The notes: generated from the sequence alone by a model not told the origin. Counted from the first letter of the stretch, positions 1-9,716 are shown. The stretch: DNA of 23,306 bases from JAIVGZ01 sp964552205 (GCA_964552205.1 CAZKFT010000031.1:1-23306); one strand, 5' to 3'. Program-made: numbers and translations.

Positions 1-1049
1 TTTTCCACAGCCCCAGTAACGGCCTGAAGGCCATTGTCGCCATTCACAACACGACACTGGGTCCCGCTCTGGGCGGCCTCCGTATGTGGCCGTATGCAAG
101 CGAAGAGGAAGCTCTGCAGGACGTCCTCCGCCTGTCGCGCGGCATGACCTACAAGGCCGCGGTGTCAGGTCTCAATCTCGGTGGCGGCAAAGCCGTTGTC
201 ATCGGTGACCCGGCCGAAAAGTCGGAAGCGCTGTTCCGCGCTCTCGGTCGCTTCATCGATTCCTTGGGTGGGCGCTACATCACCGCCGAAGACGTGAACA
301 CCAATGTTGAGGATATGGACCACATCTTCCAGGAAACCGACCATGTGGTGGGTGTCCATCCTGTGCACGGTGGCTCTGGGGACCCGTCACCGTTCACTGC
401 CTACGGCACCATCCGTGGCATCGAGGCCTGCCTGAACCGGAAGTACGGTAGCCCGGACCTTGGTCAGCACACCTATGCCGTGCAGGGCGTGGGCCACGTA
501 GGCTTCCATGTGGTCAAGACCCTATTGGAGGGCGGCGCCAAGGTGCTGGTGACCGACATGAACAAGGATCGTGTGCAGCAGTGCGTGGACCTGGGCGCAG
601 AGGCCGTGCCCATGGACGATATCTACACCACTGATGCGAACGTGTTCGTGCCGTGCGCGCTGGGCGCCATCCTCAACGAGGAAACCATTCCTGTCCTCAA
701 GTGCGACATCGTCGCGGGCGCCGCCAACAACCAGCTCGCCAACGATGCCTGCGGCGATGAGCTCGACAAGCGAGGGGTCATCTACGCGCCTGACTACGCC
801 ATCAACGCGGGAGGCCTGATGAATGTGGCCATCGAGTTGCAGGGCTACGATCGCGAGCGTGCCATGCGCATGGTTTCGACCATCTACAACAATATCGAGA
901 ACATCTTCCGTATCGCCGAGCGGGACGGGCTTCCGAGCTGGCGAGCCGCGGACAGAGTGGCAGAGGAGCGTATTGCCGCCTTGGGCACGGTCAAGCTTCC
1001 TCATATCCGCCAGTTCGCCAACCGCCTCGGCGGTCGTGCCCGCAAGTAA
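1..1049 (+). CDS. ldh: Leucine dehydrogenase (Glu/Leu/Phe/Val dehydrogenase family), 5' end cut by window
   Basis: The reading frame is open from base 3 to the TAA at 1047-1049, giving 348 residues. It begins FHSPSNGLKAIVAIHNT, so only about the first 10-15 residues of a usual 350-365 residue enzyme are missing. The family catalyses NAD-dependent oxidative deamination of leucine, and often valine and isoleucine, to the branched-chain 2-oxo acid. The glycine-rich substrate site with its two lysines (MTYKAAVSG and LGGGKAVV) is visible. So is a Rossmann dinucleotide fold (GVGHVGFHV), followed by an acidic residue in LVTDMN that favours NAD over NADP. It lies 14 bases upstream of isovaleryl-CoA dehydrogenase, which makes it the entry step of the leucine operon. 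Substrate preference among branched-chain amino acids is inferred from context; phenylalanine or valine dehydrogenase are the close alternatives. Confidence 0.9.
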   Translation, partial: FHSPSNGLKAIVAIHNTTLGPALGGLRMWPYASEEEALQDVLRLSRGMTYKAAVSGLNLGGGKAVVIGDPAEKSEALFRALGRFIDSLGGRYITAEDVNTNVEDMDHIFQETDHVVGVHPVHGGSGDPSPFTAYGTIRGIEACLNRKYGSPDLGQHTYAVQGVGHVGFHVVKTLLEGGAKVLVTDMNKDRVQQCVDLGAEAVPMDDIYTTDANVFVPCALGAILNEETIPVLKCDIVAGAANNQLANDACGDELDKRGVIYAPDYAINAGGLMNVAIELQGYDRERAMRMVSTIYNNIENIFRIAERDGLPSWRAADRVAEERIAALGTVKLPHIRQFANRLGGRARK

Positions 1050-1063
1050 GGCACACGAAAAAC

Positions 1064-2221
1064 ATGGCATTCGATACACATCTCGGTGATGACCTCGACA
1101 TGTTGCGCGAGGCGGTCCGCCGCTTCGCTGACAGCGAAATCGCGCCGCGCGCTGCGGAAATAGACGAAACCAACGAATGTCCCTATGACCTGTGGCCGAA
1201 GTTGGGCGAGATGGGGCTGCTCGGAATAACGGTGCCAGAAGCGTTCGGCGGCTCCGGGATGGGCTACCTCGCGCATGTGGTTGCCATGGAGGAGATCTCC
1301 CGCGCGTCAGCGTCTGTGGGCCTGTCCTACGGTGCGCACTCCAACTTGTGTGTGAACAACATCTACCTGAACGGGACTGACGAGCAACGTCAGAAGTACC
1401 TGCCCAAGCTGTGTTCCGGCGAATGGATAGGCGCACTCGCCATGTCTGAGCCCGGTGCCGGATCGGATGTGGTCGGATCAATGTCCTGCCGGGCAGAGCG
1501 CGATGGTGACCACTGGGTCGCCAACGGCAACAAGATGTGGATCACCAACGGGCCGCGCGCCGATGTCCTGATTACCTACATGCGCACAGCGCCCAAAGCC
1601 CAGGGGTCCCGCTCCCTTACGGCGTTTGTGGTCGAGAAAGGGATGTCCGGGTTCAGTACCGCGCAGAAGCTCGACAAACTCGGTATGCGTGGATCCGATA
1701 CCTGCGAGCTCGTGTTCGACAACTGCCGGATTCCTGCTGCCAATGTTCTTGGCGACGTGGATCAGGGTGTTCTGGTCTTGATGAAGGGCCTTGATACCGA
1801 ACGCCTGGTGTTGTCCGGCGGGCCGATCGGCATCATGCAGGCCGCCATGGACGCTGTAATCCCTTATGTGCGGGAGCGCGAGCAATTTGGGGCGGCCATC
1901 GGGACTTTCGGCATCATGCAGGCGAAGCTGGCGGACATGTTCACCATGCTGCAGTCTTCGCGCGCCTACAGTTATCGTGTCGCCCAGCAGTTCGAAGCCG
2001 GCCGCACGACCCGAATGGATGCCGCCGCGTGCCTGCTCTACGCCTCAGAATGCGCAGTCAAGGTGACGCTGGAAGCCATCCAGGCACTGGGTGGCAACGG
2101 CTATATTAATGAGTACCCCACCGGCCGCCTGTTGCGCGACGCGAAGCTCTACGACATCGGTGCCGGAACCAACGAAATCCGCCGCATGCTCATAGGCAGG
2201 GAGATGTTCAACGATGTCTGA
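1064..2221 (+). CDS. liuA: Isovaleryl-CoA dehydrogenase
   Basis: This is a 385-residue FAD-dependent acyl-CoA dehydrogenase that oxidises isovaleryl-CoA to 3-methylcrotonyl-CoA and passes electrons to ETF. The N-terminal helical, middle beta and C-terminal helical domains are all present. Recognisable family motifs are ALAMSEPGAGSDV, KMWITNGP and the C-terminal ALGGNGYINEYPTGRLLRDAKLYDIGAGTNE region (described here in part). The catalytic glutamate is E246 in DTERLVLSGGP. That is the location specific to isovaleryl-CoA dehydrogenases, not the later position used by short- and medium-chain enzymes, and it supports the substrate call. The Shine-Dalgarno sequence is weak (AAGG about 12 bases before the ATG). 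The stop overlaps the thiolase start by 8 bases. Its electron acceptors (etfA, etfB, etfD) lie downstream in the same operon. Confidence 0.95.
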   Translation: MAFDTHLGDDLDMLREAVRRFADSEIAPRAAEIDETNECPYDLWPKLGEMGLLGITVPEAFGGSGMGYLAHVVAMEEISRASASVGLSYGAHSNLCVNNIYLNGTDEQRQKYLPKLCSGEWIGALAMSEPGAGSDVVGSMSCRAERDGDHWVANGNKMWITNGPRADVLITYMRTAPKAQGSRSLTAFVVEKGMSGFSTAQKLDKLGMRGSDTCELVFDNCRIPAANVLGDVDQGVLVLMKGLDTERLVLSGGPIGIMQAAMDAVIPYVREREQFGAAIGTFGIMQAKLADMFTMLQSSRAYSYRVAQQFEAGRTTRMDAAACLLYASECAVKVTLEAIQALGGNGYINEYPTGRLLRDAKLYDIGAGTNEIRRMLIGREMFNDV

Positions 2222-3395
2222 TCCGGTCGTCATTGTCGCCGCCAAACGCACCCCCATAGGATCTTTTCAGGGAGCACTATCGCCAGTCGCTGCACATGAG
2301 TTGGGCGCAGCAGCCATTCGCGCAGCGCTATCTGATGCCGGCATCCCCGGTGAAGCGGTGTCGGAAGTCATCATGGGTTGTGTCTTGCCAGCCGGTCTTG
2401 GCCAGGCGCCGGCACGCCAGGCCGCACTCGGCGCCGGCCTGCCGGATTCTGTCGGCTGCACCACCGTGAACAAGGTGTGTGGCTCCGGCATGAAAGCAGT
2501 GATGTTCGCCGCCGATCTCATCCATGCCGGTAGCGCTGACATCGTCGTCGCCGGTGGCATGGAATCCATGAGCAATGCTCCATACCTGCTGCCCAAAGCC
2601 CGCGCAGGGCTGCGTATGGGTCACAGCGAGCTCATCGACCACATGTTCTTTGACGGACTGCAGAACCCCTACGACGGACAGATGATGGGCCATTTCGGTG
2701 ACCAGTGCGCGGACAAGTACGGCTTCACACGCGAGAATCAGGATGCCTTCGCCATTGCCTCAGTGGAACGTGCCACCCGCGCCACAGCCGAAGGCCAGTT
2801 CAGTGCGGAAATCACCCCGGTCACCGTCAAAGGACGCAAGGGCGAGACCGTGGTGTCGGTGGACGAAGAGCCGGCACGCTGTGACATCGGAAAGATCCCG
2901 CAGCTGCGCGCGGCGTTCCGCAAGGATGGGGGAACGGTGACGGCAGCGACTTCTTCGTCCATTTCCGACGGCGCAGCAGCACTCATACTGATGCGCCAGA
3001 GCGAGGCAGCCAAGCGTGGTTTGCCGGTCCTGGCAAGGGTTGCTGGCCACGCCGGCCATGCCCACGACCCGGCCTGGTTTACCACTGCGCCAGTCAAAGC
3101 CATTGCGAACCTCCACGACAAGTTGGGTTGGACCGCCGACGATGTGGATTTGTACGAAATCAATGAAGCCTTCGCCGTGGTCACCATGGCCGCGATGCAC
3201 GACCTGGGTTTGCCGCATGAGAAAGTCAATGTGAATGGTGGCGCTTGTGCACTCGGCCATCCGATTGGCGCGACGGGCGCGCGTTTGCTTGTTACGCTTG
3301 TGCATGCCATGCAACAGCGTGGCAAAAAGCGCGGAATCGCGGCCCTGTGTATCGGCGGCGGCGAAGCGACCGCGGTGGGAATAGAAATCGACTGA
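2214..3395 (+). CDS. Acetyl-CoA C-acetyltransferase (thiolase)
   Basis: This 393-residue thiolase fits the usual length of the degradative and biosynthetic type II family. The acylated cysteine is C89 in NKVCGSGMKA, the catalytic histidine is H349 in ALGHPIGATGAR, and the second cysteine is C379 in LCIGGGEAT. It would cleave acetoacetyl-CoA with CoA to two acetyl-CoA. That is the last step after the acetoacetyl-CoA synthetase encoded further down the operon. Cleavage of 2-methylacetoacetyl-CoA from isoleucine is an equally plausible extra role, given the HSD17B10-like dehydrogenase in the operon. The ATG lies inside the end of liuA, an 8-base overlap that suggests translational coupling. I see no feature that distinguishes an atoB-like from a phaA-like assignment, so no symbol is given. 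Confidence 0.93.
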   Translation: MSDPVVIVAAKRTPIGSFQGALSPVAAHELGAAAIRAALSDAGIPGEAVSEVIMGCVLPAGLGQAPARQAALGAGLPDSVGCTTVNKVCGSGMKAVMFAADLIHAGSADIVVAGGMESMSNAPYLLPKARAGLRMGHSELIDHMFFDGLQNPYDGQMMGHFGDQCADKYGFTRENQDAFAIASVERATRATAEGQFSAEITPVTVKGRKGETVVSVDEEPARCDIGKIPQLRAAFRKDGGTVTAATSSSISDGAAALILMRQSEAAKRGLPVLARVAGHAGHAHDPAWFTTAPVKAIANLHDKLGWTADDVDLYEINEAFAVVTMAAMHDLGLPHEKVNVNGGACALGHPIGATGARLLVTLVHAMQQRGKKRGIAALCIGGGEATAVGIEID

Positions 3396-3408
3396 GGAGG
3401 TTTCGGCC

Positions 3409-5019
3409 ATGCCTGTGATCCGTTCCACGATCGACACCGGCTCGGCCGATTTCACGGCCAACGCCGCACACCTGCGCACACAGGTCCAGGAACTCCGCGC
3501 CCAACTTGCACAGGTCGCTCTCGGCGGCGATGACCGCGCCCGCCAGAAGCATCTGGACCGCGACAAGCTGCTGCCTCGCGACCGCATTACCGCACTGCTC
3601 GACCCTGGCAGCCCCTTTCTGGAAATCGCCCCCATGGCCGCCCACGGCTTGTACGGTGGCGAGGCGCCTGCTGCTGGCATAGTGATTGGTGTTGGGCTTG
3701 TCCACGGCCGCGAAGTGATGGTGGTGGCAAACGATGCCACCGTGAAGGGTGGGACCTATTACCCGCTCACCGTGAAGAAACATCTGCGTGCGCAGGAAAT
3801 CGCGTTGGAAAACGCCCTTCCGTGCATCTACCTCGTGGACTCCGGCGGCGCGTTCCTGCCACTGCAGGACGAAGTCTTCCCGGATCGCGAACATTTCGGG
3901 CGCATTTTCTACAATCAGGCGCGCTTGTCAGCCGCGGGCATCCCGCAAGTCGCAGTCGTCCTCGGGTCCTGTACGGCGGGCGGCGCCTACGTCCCGGCCA
4001 TGTGTGATGAAGCGGTCATCGTGAAGAACCAGGGCACGATTTTCCTCGGCGGCCCACCCTTGGTGAAAGCCGCGACCGGTGAAGTGGTAGACGCCGAGAC
4101 ATTGGGCGGCGGCGATGTACACAGTCGCATTTCCGGCGTCACCGACCACCTCGCAGACGACGATGCCCACGCGCTGTCCATCGCGCGGGACATTGCGAAG
4201 CATTTCAACCGGCTGCAGGCCATGCAGCTGGCGGTCGAGGACTCGGTAGACCCGCTCTACCCCGCCGAAGACCTTTACGGCGTCATCCCGCAAGACACGC
4301 GTTACCCCTACGAGGTCCGTGAGGTCATCGCGCGCCTGGTCGACGGCTCGGAGTTCACTGAGTTCAAGGCCTTGTACGGCAAGACGCTGGTTTGTGGCTT
4401 TGCCCACCTGCACGGCTTTCCGATCGGCGTCATCGCCAACAACGGCATCCTGTTCTCGGAATCGGCACAGAAGGGCGCGCATTTCATCGAGCTCTGCTCG
4501 CAGCGCGGCATTCCGCTTGTGTTCCTGCAGAACATCACCGGCTTCATGGTCGGCAAGAAGTACGAGCACGGCGGCATCGCGAAGGACGGCGCCAAGATGG
4601 TGAACGCAGTTGCAACCGCGCAGGTGCCGAAATTCACGGTCATCATCGGTGGCTCGTTCGGTGCGGGCAACTACGCGATGTGTGGCCGTGCCTACGGCGG
4701 CCGCTTCCTCTGGACCTGGCCCAACGCACGCATTTCCGTGATGGGCGGCGAGCAGGCCGCCTCGGTCCTCGCGACGGTGAAGCGCGACAGCATGGAAGCA
4801 CGTGGGCAGGACTGGAAGGAAGCGGACGAGAAGGTGTTCCGTGACGAAATCCGTGCGCAGTACGAGACGCAGGGTCATCCCTACTACGCCACGGCGCGCC
4901 TCTGGGATGATGGCGTCATCGACCCTGCCGACACACGCCGTATCCTCGGCATGGCTATCGCGACAAGCTTGAACAAGCCGTGGCCGCGGGGCATGAACCA
5001 CGGCGTCTTCAGAATGTAA
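3409..5019 (+). CDS. liuB: Methylcrotonyl-CoA carboxylase, beta (carboxyltransferase) subunit
   Basis: This 536-residue carboxyltransferase subunit transfers CO2 from biotin, carried by LiuD, to 3-methylcrotonyl-CoA, giving 3-methylglutaconyl-CoA. The start MPVIRSTIDTGSADFTANAA and the C-terminal ending GVFRM are typical of methylcrotonyl rather than propionyl or acetyl-CoA carboxylases. Both crotonase-fold halves are present. Visible family segments include YLVDSGGAFLPLQDEVFPD, the oxyanion-type GSCTAGGAYVPAM, NNGILFSESAQKGAHFIELC and IGGSFGAGNYAMCGRAY. A strong Shine-Dalgarno (GAGGAGG, 3394-3400) overlaps the thiolase stop, so this gene has its own good ribosome site. It is separated from its partner liuD by a 318-bp repeat array and liuC. 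The 3' end of this gene seems to have been copied into that array. Confidence 0.96.
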   Translation: MPVIRSTIDTGSADFTANAAHLRTQVQELRAQLAQVALGGDDRARQKHLDRDKLLPRDRITALLDPGSPFLEIAPMAAHGLYGGEAPAAGIVIGVGLVHGREVMVVANDATVKGGTYYPLTVKKHLRAQEIALENALPCIYLVDSGGAFLPLQDEVFPDREHFGRIFYNQARLSAAGIPQVAVVLGSCTAGGAYVPAMCDEAVIVKNQGTIFLGGPPLVKAATGEVVDAETLGGGDVHSRISGVTDHLADDDAHALSIARDIAKHFNRLQAMQLAVEDSVDPLYPAEDLYGVIPQDTRYPYEVREVIARLVDGSEFTEFKALYGKTLVCGFAHLHGFPIGVIANNGILFSESAQKGAHFIELCSQRGIPLVFLQNITGFMVGKKYEHGGIAKDGAKMVNAVATAQVPKFTVIIGGSFGAGNYAMCGRAYGGRFLWTWPNARISVMGGEQAASVLATVKRDSMEARGQDWKEADEKVFRDEIRAQYETQGHPYYATARLWDDGVIDPADTRRILGMAIATSLNKPWPRGMNHGVFRM

Positions 5020-5065
5020 GACTCTCGCAGAGCCGCAGAGACGCGGGGAAGGATTTAAAGTTGTT

Positions 5066-5137
5066 TCTTTTCTCTGCGCTCTCGGCGTTCTCCGCGAGAA
5101 ATGTCTTACAGTGCTTTTAGAATGCAGGGTTCTCGCA
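5066..5137 (+). repeat. 72-bp direct repeat, copy 1
   Basis: This copy is identical to 5175-5246. It spans the right arm of hairpin unit 1, the spacer containing ATGTCTTACAGTGC, and the first bases of the left arm of unit 2. The identity ends where unit 3 changes to a different arm subtype. Confidence 0.95.
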
Positions 5138-5174
5138 GAGCCCGCAGAGAACGCGGAGAAAGAATTTAATATTG

Positions 5175-5246
5175 TCTTTTCTCTGCGCTCTCGGCGTTCT
5201 CCGCGAGAAATGTCTTACAGTGCTTTTAGAATGCAGGGTTCTCGCA
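5175..5246 (+). repeat. 72-bp direct repeat, copy 2
   Basis: This is an exact copy of 5066-5137, displaced by 109 bases. Perfect identity over 72 non-coding bases points to a recent tandem duplication or gene conversion. Confidence 0.95.
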
Positions 5247-5325
5247 AAGGCGAAAAGGCGCAAAGAAAAGATTTTGATACTCGTCTTTCCTCTGCGTCTC
5301 CGCGTCTCCGCGAGAAATGTCTTTT

Positions 5326-5329
5326 GGAG
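5326..5329 (+). promoter_or_regulatory. Ribosome binding site that fixes the liuC start
   Basis: GGAG lies 8 bases before the ATG at 5338. An earlier in-frame ATG at 5317 lies inside the right arm of the last hairpin unit and has no Shine-Dalgarno sequence, so 5338 is preferred. Confidence 0.75.
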
Positions 5330-5337
5330 TTAAACAA

Positions 5338-6122
5338 ATGGCAGAACACCTGAAAATCGAAACGAAGGCCGGCGTGTGTACCATCACGCTGGACCGTCCA
5401 GAGAAGCGGAACGCCTTCGACGATGGACTGATCGCCGAGCTCACCGCCGCGTTGACTGCCGCCGCTAACGACGATTCCGTTCGTGTTGTTGTGCTTACGG
5501 GTTCCGGCATGGTGTTTTCCAGTGGTGCAGATCTCGACTGGATGAAGCGGATGGCTGGCTACGACGAAGCCGCCAATCGCAAGGACGCGCTAGCGCTCGC
5601 CGACCTCATGCGCACGCTCAACGAACTTCCGAAGCCCACGATTGCTCGCGTCAACGGCGCGGCGTTCGGCGGCGCAGTGGGATTGGTCGCCTGTTGCGAT
5701 GTCGCCATCGCGGTCGAGCTCGCCAAGTTCTCGCTGTCCGAAGTACGACTCGGTCTGGTCCCGTCCGCCATCTCTCCCTATGTCATCAATGCCATCGGCG
5801 CACGGCAGGCGCGACGGTGGTTCCTGACCGCCGAGCCCTTTGACGCAGCGACGGCTCAAAGAATCGGTCTGGTCCACGAAGTCGTGTCACCCGCGGGCCT
5901 GGATTTCGCCGTCAACGCCCAGGTGGACCACCTACGGAAAGGCGGACCGAAGGCGCTGGGCGTCGCCAAGAAACTCGTGCGCAGGATGAGTGGCCTCCGC
6001 GTCACTGACGAACTAGCGGGTGAAACCGCTGAACTGATCGCACGACTCCGTGTGTCTCCGGAAGGCCAGGAGGGCCTGACGGCATTTCTTGAGAAGCGCC
6101 CGCCCGAGTGGAGCAAGGACTA

Positions 6123-6123
<1 letters not shown>
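5338..6123 (+). CDS. liuC: Methylglutaconyl-CoA hydratase (crotonase family)
   Basis: This 261-residue enoyl-CoA hydratase family protein would hydrate 3-methylglutaconyl-CoA to HMG-CoA. It shows the crotonase oxyanion-hole segments (SSGADLDWM and FGGAVGLVACCD) and the sequence SLSEVRLGLVPSAISPYV. The glutamate in the latter matches the second catalytic acid of crotonases, and the VPSAISPYV run resembles known methylglutaconyl-CoA hydratases. The ATG at 5338 is chosen because it has GGAG 8 bases upstream and gives MAEHLKIETKAG, whereas the ATG at 5317 falls in the repeat array. Its TAG stop shares one base with the preferred GTG start of liuD. A general fatty-acid enoyl-CoA hydratase is the alternative, but the position between the two carboxylase subunit genes argues for the leucine pathway. 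Confidence 0.92.
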
Positions 6124-7978
<1,855 letters not shown>

Positions 7979-7982
<4 letters not shown>

Positions 7983-8884
7983 TCCGGATTGTTGAGGTGG
8001 GTGCGCGCGACGGCTTGCAGAACGAGAAGCAGGTCGTCCCTACCACCACCAAAATTGCATTCATTGACCGCTTGTCGGCAACCGGACTCGCCACGGTGGA
8101 GGCCACCAGTTTCGTCAGCCCCAAGTGGGTCCCGCAGCTTGCTGACGCCGAAGAAGTGTTCAAGGGCATCCAGCGGCGCGACGGTGTGCGCTACCCAGTC
8201 CTCGTACCGAACGAAAAGGGCATGGCTCGCGCCATTGCAGCCGGTGCACACGAAGTCTCTGTGTTCGCTGCCGCGTCGGAATCCTTCAGCCAGAAAAACA
8301 TCAACTGCTCGGTCGAGGAATCACTCGCGCGTTTCGAGCCCGTGATGGCCATGGCGAAAGCCGAGAACATCGCCGTGCGCGGCTATGTCTCCTGCGTGCT
8401 AGGGTGTCCGTACGAGGGTGCTATTGAGCCTGCTGCTGTCGCAGAAGTGGCGGCACGCCTTCACGAGATGGGCTGTTATGAAATCTCGCTGGGTGACACC
8501 ATCGGTGTCGGCACACCCGACCGCGCTCGCGACATGCTTGCTGCGGTCGCAGACCATGTCCCAATGGAACAACTGGCCGTGCATTTCCACGACACCTACG
8601 GGCAGGCGCTGGCCAACATCCTCGCCTGCGTGGAGGAAGGCGTCCATGTGGTGGATGCCTCGGTTGCTGGACTCGGTGGTTGTCCGTATGCGCAGGGCGC
8701 GAGCGGCAATGTCGCTACCGAAGATGTCGTGTACATGTTGCACGGCATGGGCATGACCACCGGTGTGGATTTGCTGGCACTGGTCGAGGCGGGACATTAC
8801 ATCTGCGACGCGCTGGGCCGTAGCCCTGCGAGCAAACTTGGGCGCATCAGCACCGAATCCATCCAACGCTGGACCAACTTGTAG
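7979..8884 (+). CDS. liuE: Hydroxymethylglutaryl-CoA lyase
   Basis: This 301-residue TIM-barrel lyase cleaves HMG-CoA to acetoacetate and acetyl-CoA, the end of the leucine-specific branch. The N-terminal VEVGARDGLQNE motif supplies the catalytic arginine and metal-binding aspartate (R10, D11). AVHFHDTYGQA supplies the metal-binding histidines, and the signature loop GLGGCPYAQGASGN holds the catalytic cysteine C235. The length is normal for bacterial enzymes. The ATG overlaps the liuD stop as ATGA. The TAG stop at 8882-8884 coincides with the start of a REP-like repeat (GTAGGAGCGG). The repeat may therefore have supplied the present stop codon, although the protein end RWTNL does not look truncated. 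Confidence 0.96.
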
Positions 8885-8927
8885 GAGCGGCGCTCTGGCT
8901 GTGGGAGCGGCCCTCTGGCCGCGAATT
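8881..8927 (+). repeat. Head-to-tail pair of REP-like palindromes after liuE
   Basis: Two related elements lie in direct order. The first (GTAGGAGCGGCGCTCTGGCT, 8881-8900) is degenerate. The second (8901-8927) has a perfect 6-bp stem, GCGGCC-CTCT-GGCCGC at 8907-8922. The form GTAGGAGCGGC/GTGGGAGCGGCC resembles the REP elements common in Pseudomonas and Xanthomonadaceae. There is no T-run, so this is not an intrinsic terminator. The 27 bases of the second element recur exactly inside zapE. Confidence 0.88.
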
Positions 8928-8943
8928 TACAAGGAGAAGCAAT

Positions 8944-9714
8944 ATGAAGTTTGATCGTTCTGTCAAAGCCATCGTTTCAGGTGGCGTCTCCGGACTCGGT
9001 CTCGCGGTCGCGGAGAAAGTCATCGCTGCTGGCGGACAGGTGGCCATGCTGGACATCAATGCCGAGGCCGGAGCTGCCGCGCAGGCAAAGCTCGGCGACC
9101 GTGCGCGCTTCATCCGCACAGATGTGTCCAATGAGTCCGATGTGAACGCGGCCGTTGCACAAGCCGTGGAGGCCTTCGGTGGTATCGACCTCGCAGTGAA
9201 CTGCGCGGGCATCCTCGGGGCAGGACGGGTGCTGGGAAAGACCGGCCCGATGGCTACCGACCAGTTTGCGAAGGTCATCCACATCAACCTGATCGGCAGC
9301 TTCAACCTGTCCAAGGCCGCAGCCCAGGCCATGGAAGCCAACACACCCGATGAAGACGGCCAGCGCGGGCTGATCATCAACACCGCGTCCGTCGCCGCCT
9401 ATGAGGGCCAGATTGGTCAGGCCGCCTACTCCGCCTCCAAGGGCGGTATTGTCGGCATGACGCTGCCGATGGCGCGTGAGTTTGCCCGCATCGGTGTTCG
9501 GGTGGTCTCCATCGCGCCGGGCATTTTCTGGACGCCGATGATGGACGGGATGCCACCCGAAGTGCAGGAATCCCTCGGCAAGCAAGTTCCTTTCCCCTCG
9601 CGTCTTGGCAAGCCGTCTGAGTTCGCGGACCTGGTTGCCTCCATTCGTGAGAACGCGATGATCAATGGCACCACCATCCGGCTCGATGGCGCGATCAGGA
9701 TGCAGCCCAAGTGA
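8944..9714 (+). CDS. HSD17B10-like short-chain 3-hydroxyacyl-CoA dehydrogenase
   Basis: This 256-residue short-chain dehydrogenase has the NAD-binding SGGVSGLGL motif, an acidic LDIN segment after beta-2 (NAD preference), NCAG, and the catalytic set S149, Y162 and K166 in NTASVAAYEGQ...YSASKGG. The C-terminal part (IAPGIFWTPMMDGMP, FPSRLGKPSEFA) resembles human type 10 hydroxysteroid dehydrogenase, which oxidises 2-methyl-3-hydroxybutyryl-CoA in isoleucine breakdown and other short 3-hydroxyacyl-CoAs. A clear AAGGAG lies 7 bases before the ATG. In this operon it could add an isoleucine branch, with the upstream thiolase cleaving its product. That role is inference; a 3-hydroxybutyryl-CoA or fatty-acid role is possible. 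It is bordered on both sides by repeat elements. Confidence 0.88.
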   Translation: MKFDRSVKAIVSGGVSGLGLAVAEKVIAAGGQVAMLDINAEAGAAAQAKLGDRARFIRTDVSNESDVNAAVAQAVEAFGGIDLAVNCAGILGAGRVLGKTGPMATDQFAKVIHINLIGSFNLSKAAAQAMEANTPDEDGQRGLIINTASVAAYEGQIGQAAYSASKGGIVGMTLPMAREFARIGVRVVSIAPGIFWTPMMDGMPPEVQESLGKQVPFPSRLGKPSEFADLVASIRENAMINGTTIRLDGAIRMQPK

Positions 9715-9716
9715 TT

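Larger units (their letters stand above)
5020..5337 (+). repeat. Array of three tandem hairpin-forming units between liuB and liuC
   Basis: This 318-bp gap contains no gene. It is filled by three units, each a purine-rich left arm (CTCGCAGAGCCCGCAGAG type), a short AT-rich loop and a pyrimidine-rich right arm (CTCTGCG...CTCCGCGAGAA). The arms are imperfect inverted repeats, so each unit could fold into a stem of about 30 pairs. Unit hairpins lie near 5022-5100, 5131-5209 and 5240-5316. Positions 5066-5137 and 5175-5246 are identical over 72 bases at a spacing of 109. The third unit has a left arm of a different subtype (GCAAAGGCGAAAAGGCGCAAAG). Related GCAGAGACGCAGAG elements are dispersed in many bacterial genomes; I know no firm function for them. 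Because the array is inside an operon, its transcript would carry the hairpins and might affect mRNA decay or relative expression. Confidence 0.9.

Noticed and set aside
522..1481. A 319-codon antisense frame opposite leucine dehydrogenase and liuA
   Set aside because: Its low-complexity arginine-rich translation and full overlap with conserved genes indicate a shadow frame.
2760..3740. A 326-codon antisense frame across the thiolase and liuB
   Set aside because: It runs across the boundary of two certain genes and shows no recognisable motif.
3928..5001. A 357-codon antisense frame opposite liuB
   Set aside because: It is a shadow of a well-supported gene and has an arginine/valine/aspartate-rich composition with no domain.
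5020..5337. Possible CRISPR array
   Set aside because: The unit is 108-109 bp, contains its own long inverted repeat and has nearly identical spacers, none of which fits direct repeats with unique spacers.
5317..5337. Upstream ATG for liuC at 5317
   Set aside because: It lies in the last repeat arm, has no Shine-Dalgarno and adds seven residues not typical of the family. The ATG at 5338 has GGAG at a good distance.
5111..5353. An 80-codon plus-strand frame inside the liuB-liuC gap
   Set aside because: It is made of the repeat units themselves, so its translation repeats with the array. It has no ribosome site and runs into liuC in the wrong frame.
8907..8922. GCGGCC-CTCT-GGCCGC hairpin as a terminator after liuE
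   Set aside because: No T-run follows, the next gene is close with a strong ribosome site, and the same palindrome sits inside zapE, so it is a REP element and not a terminator.
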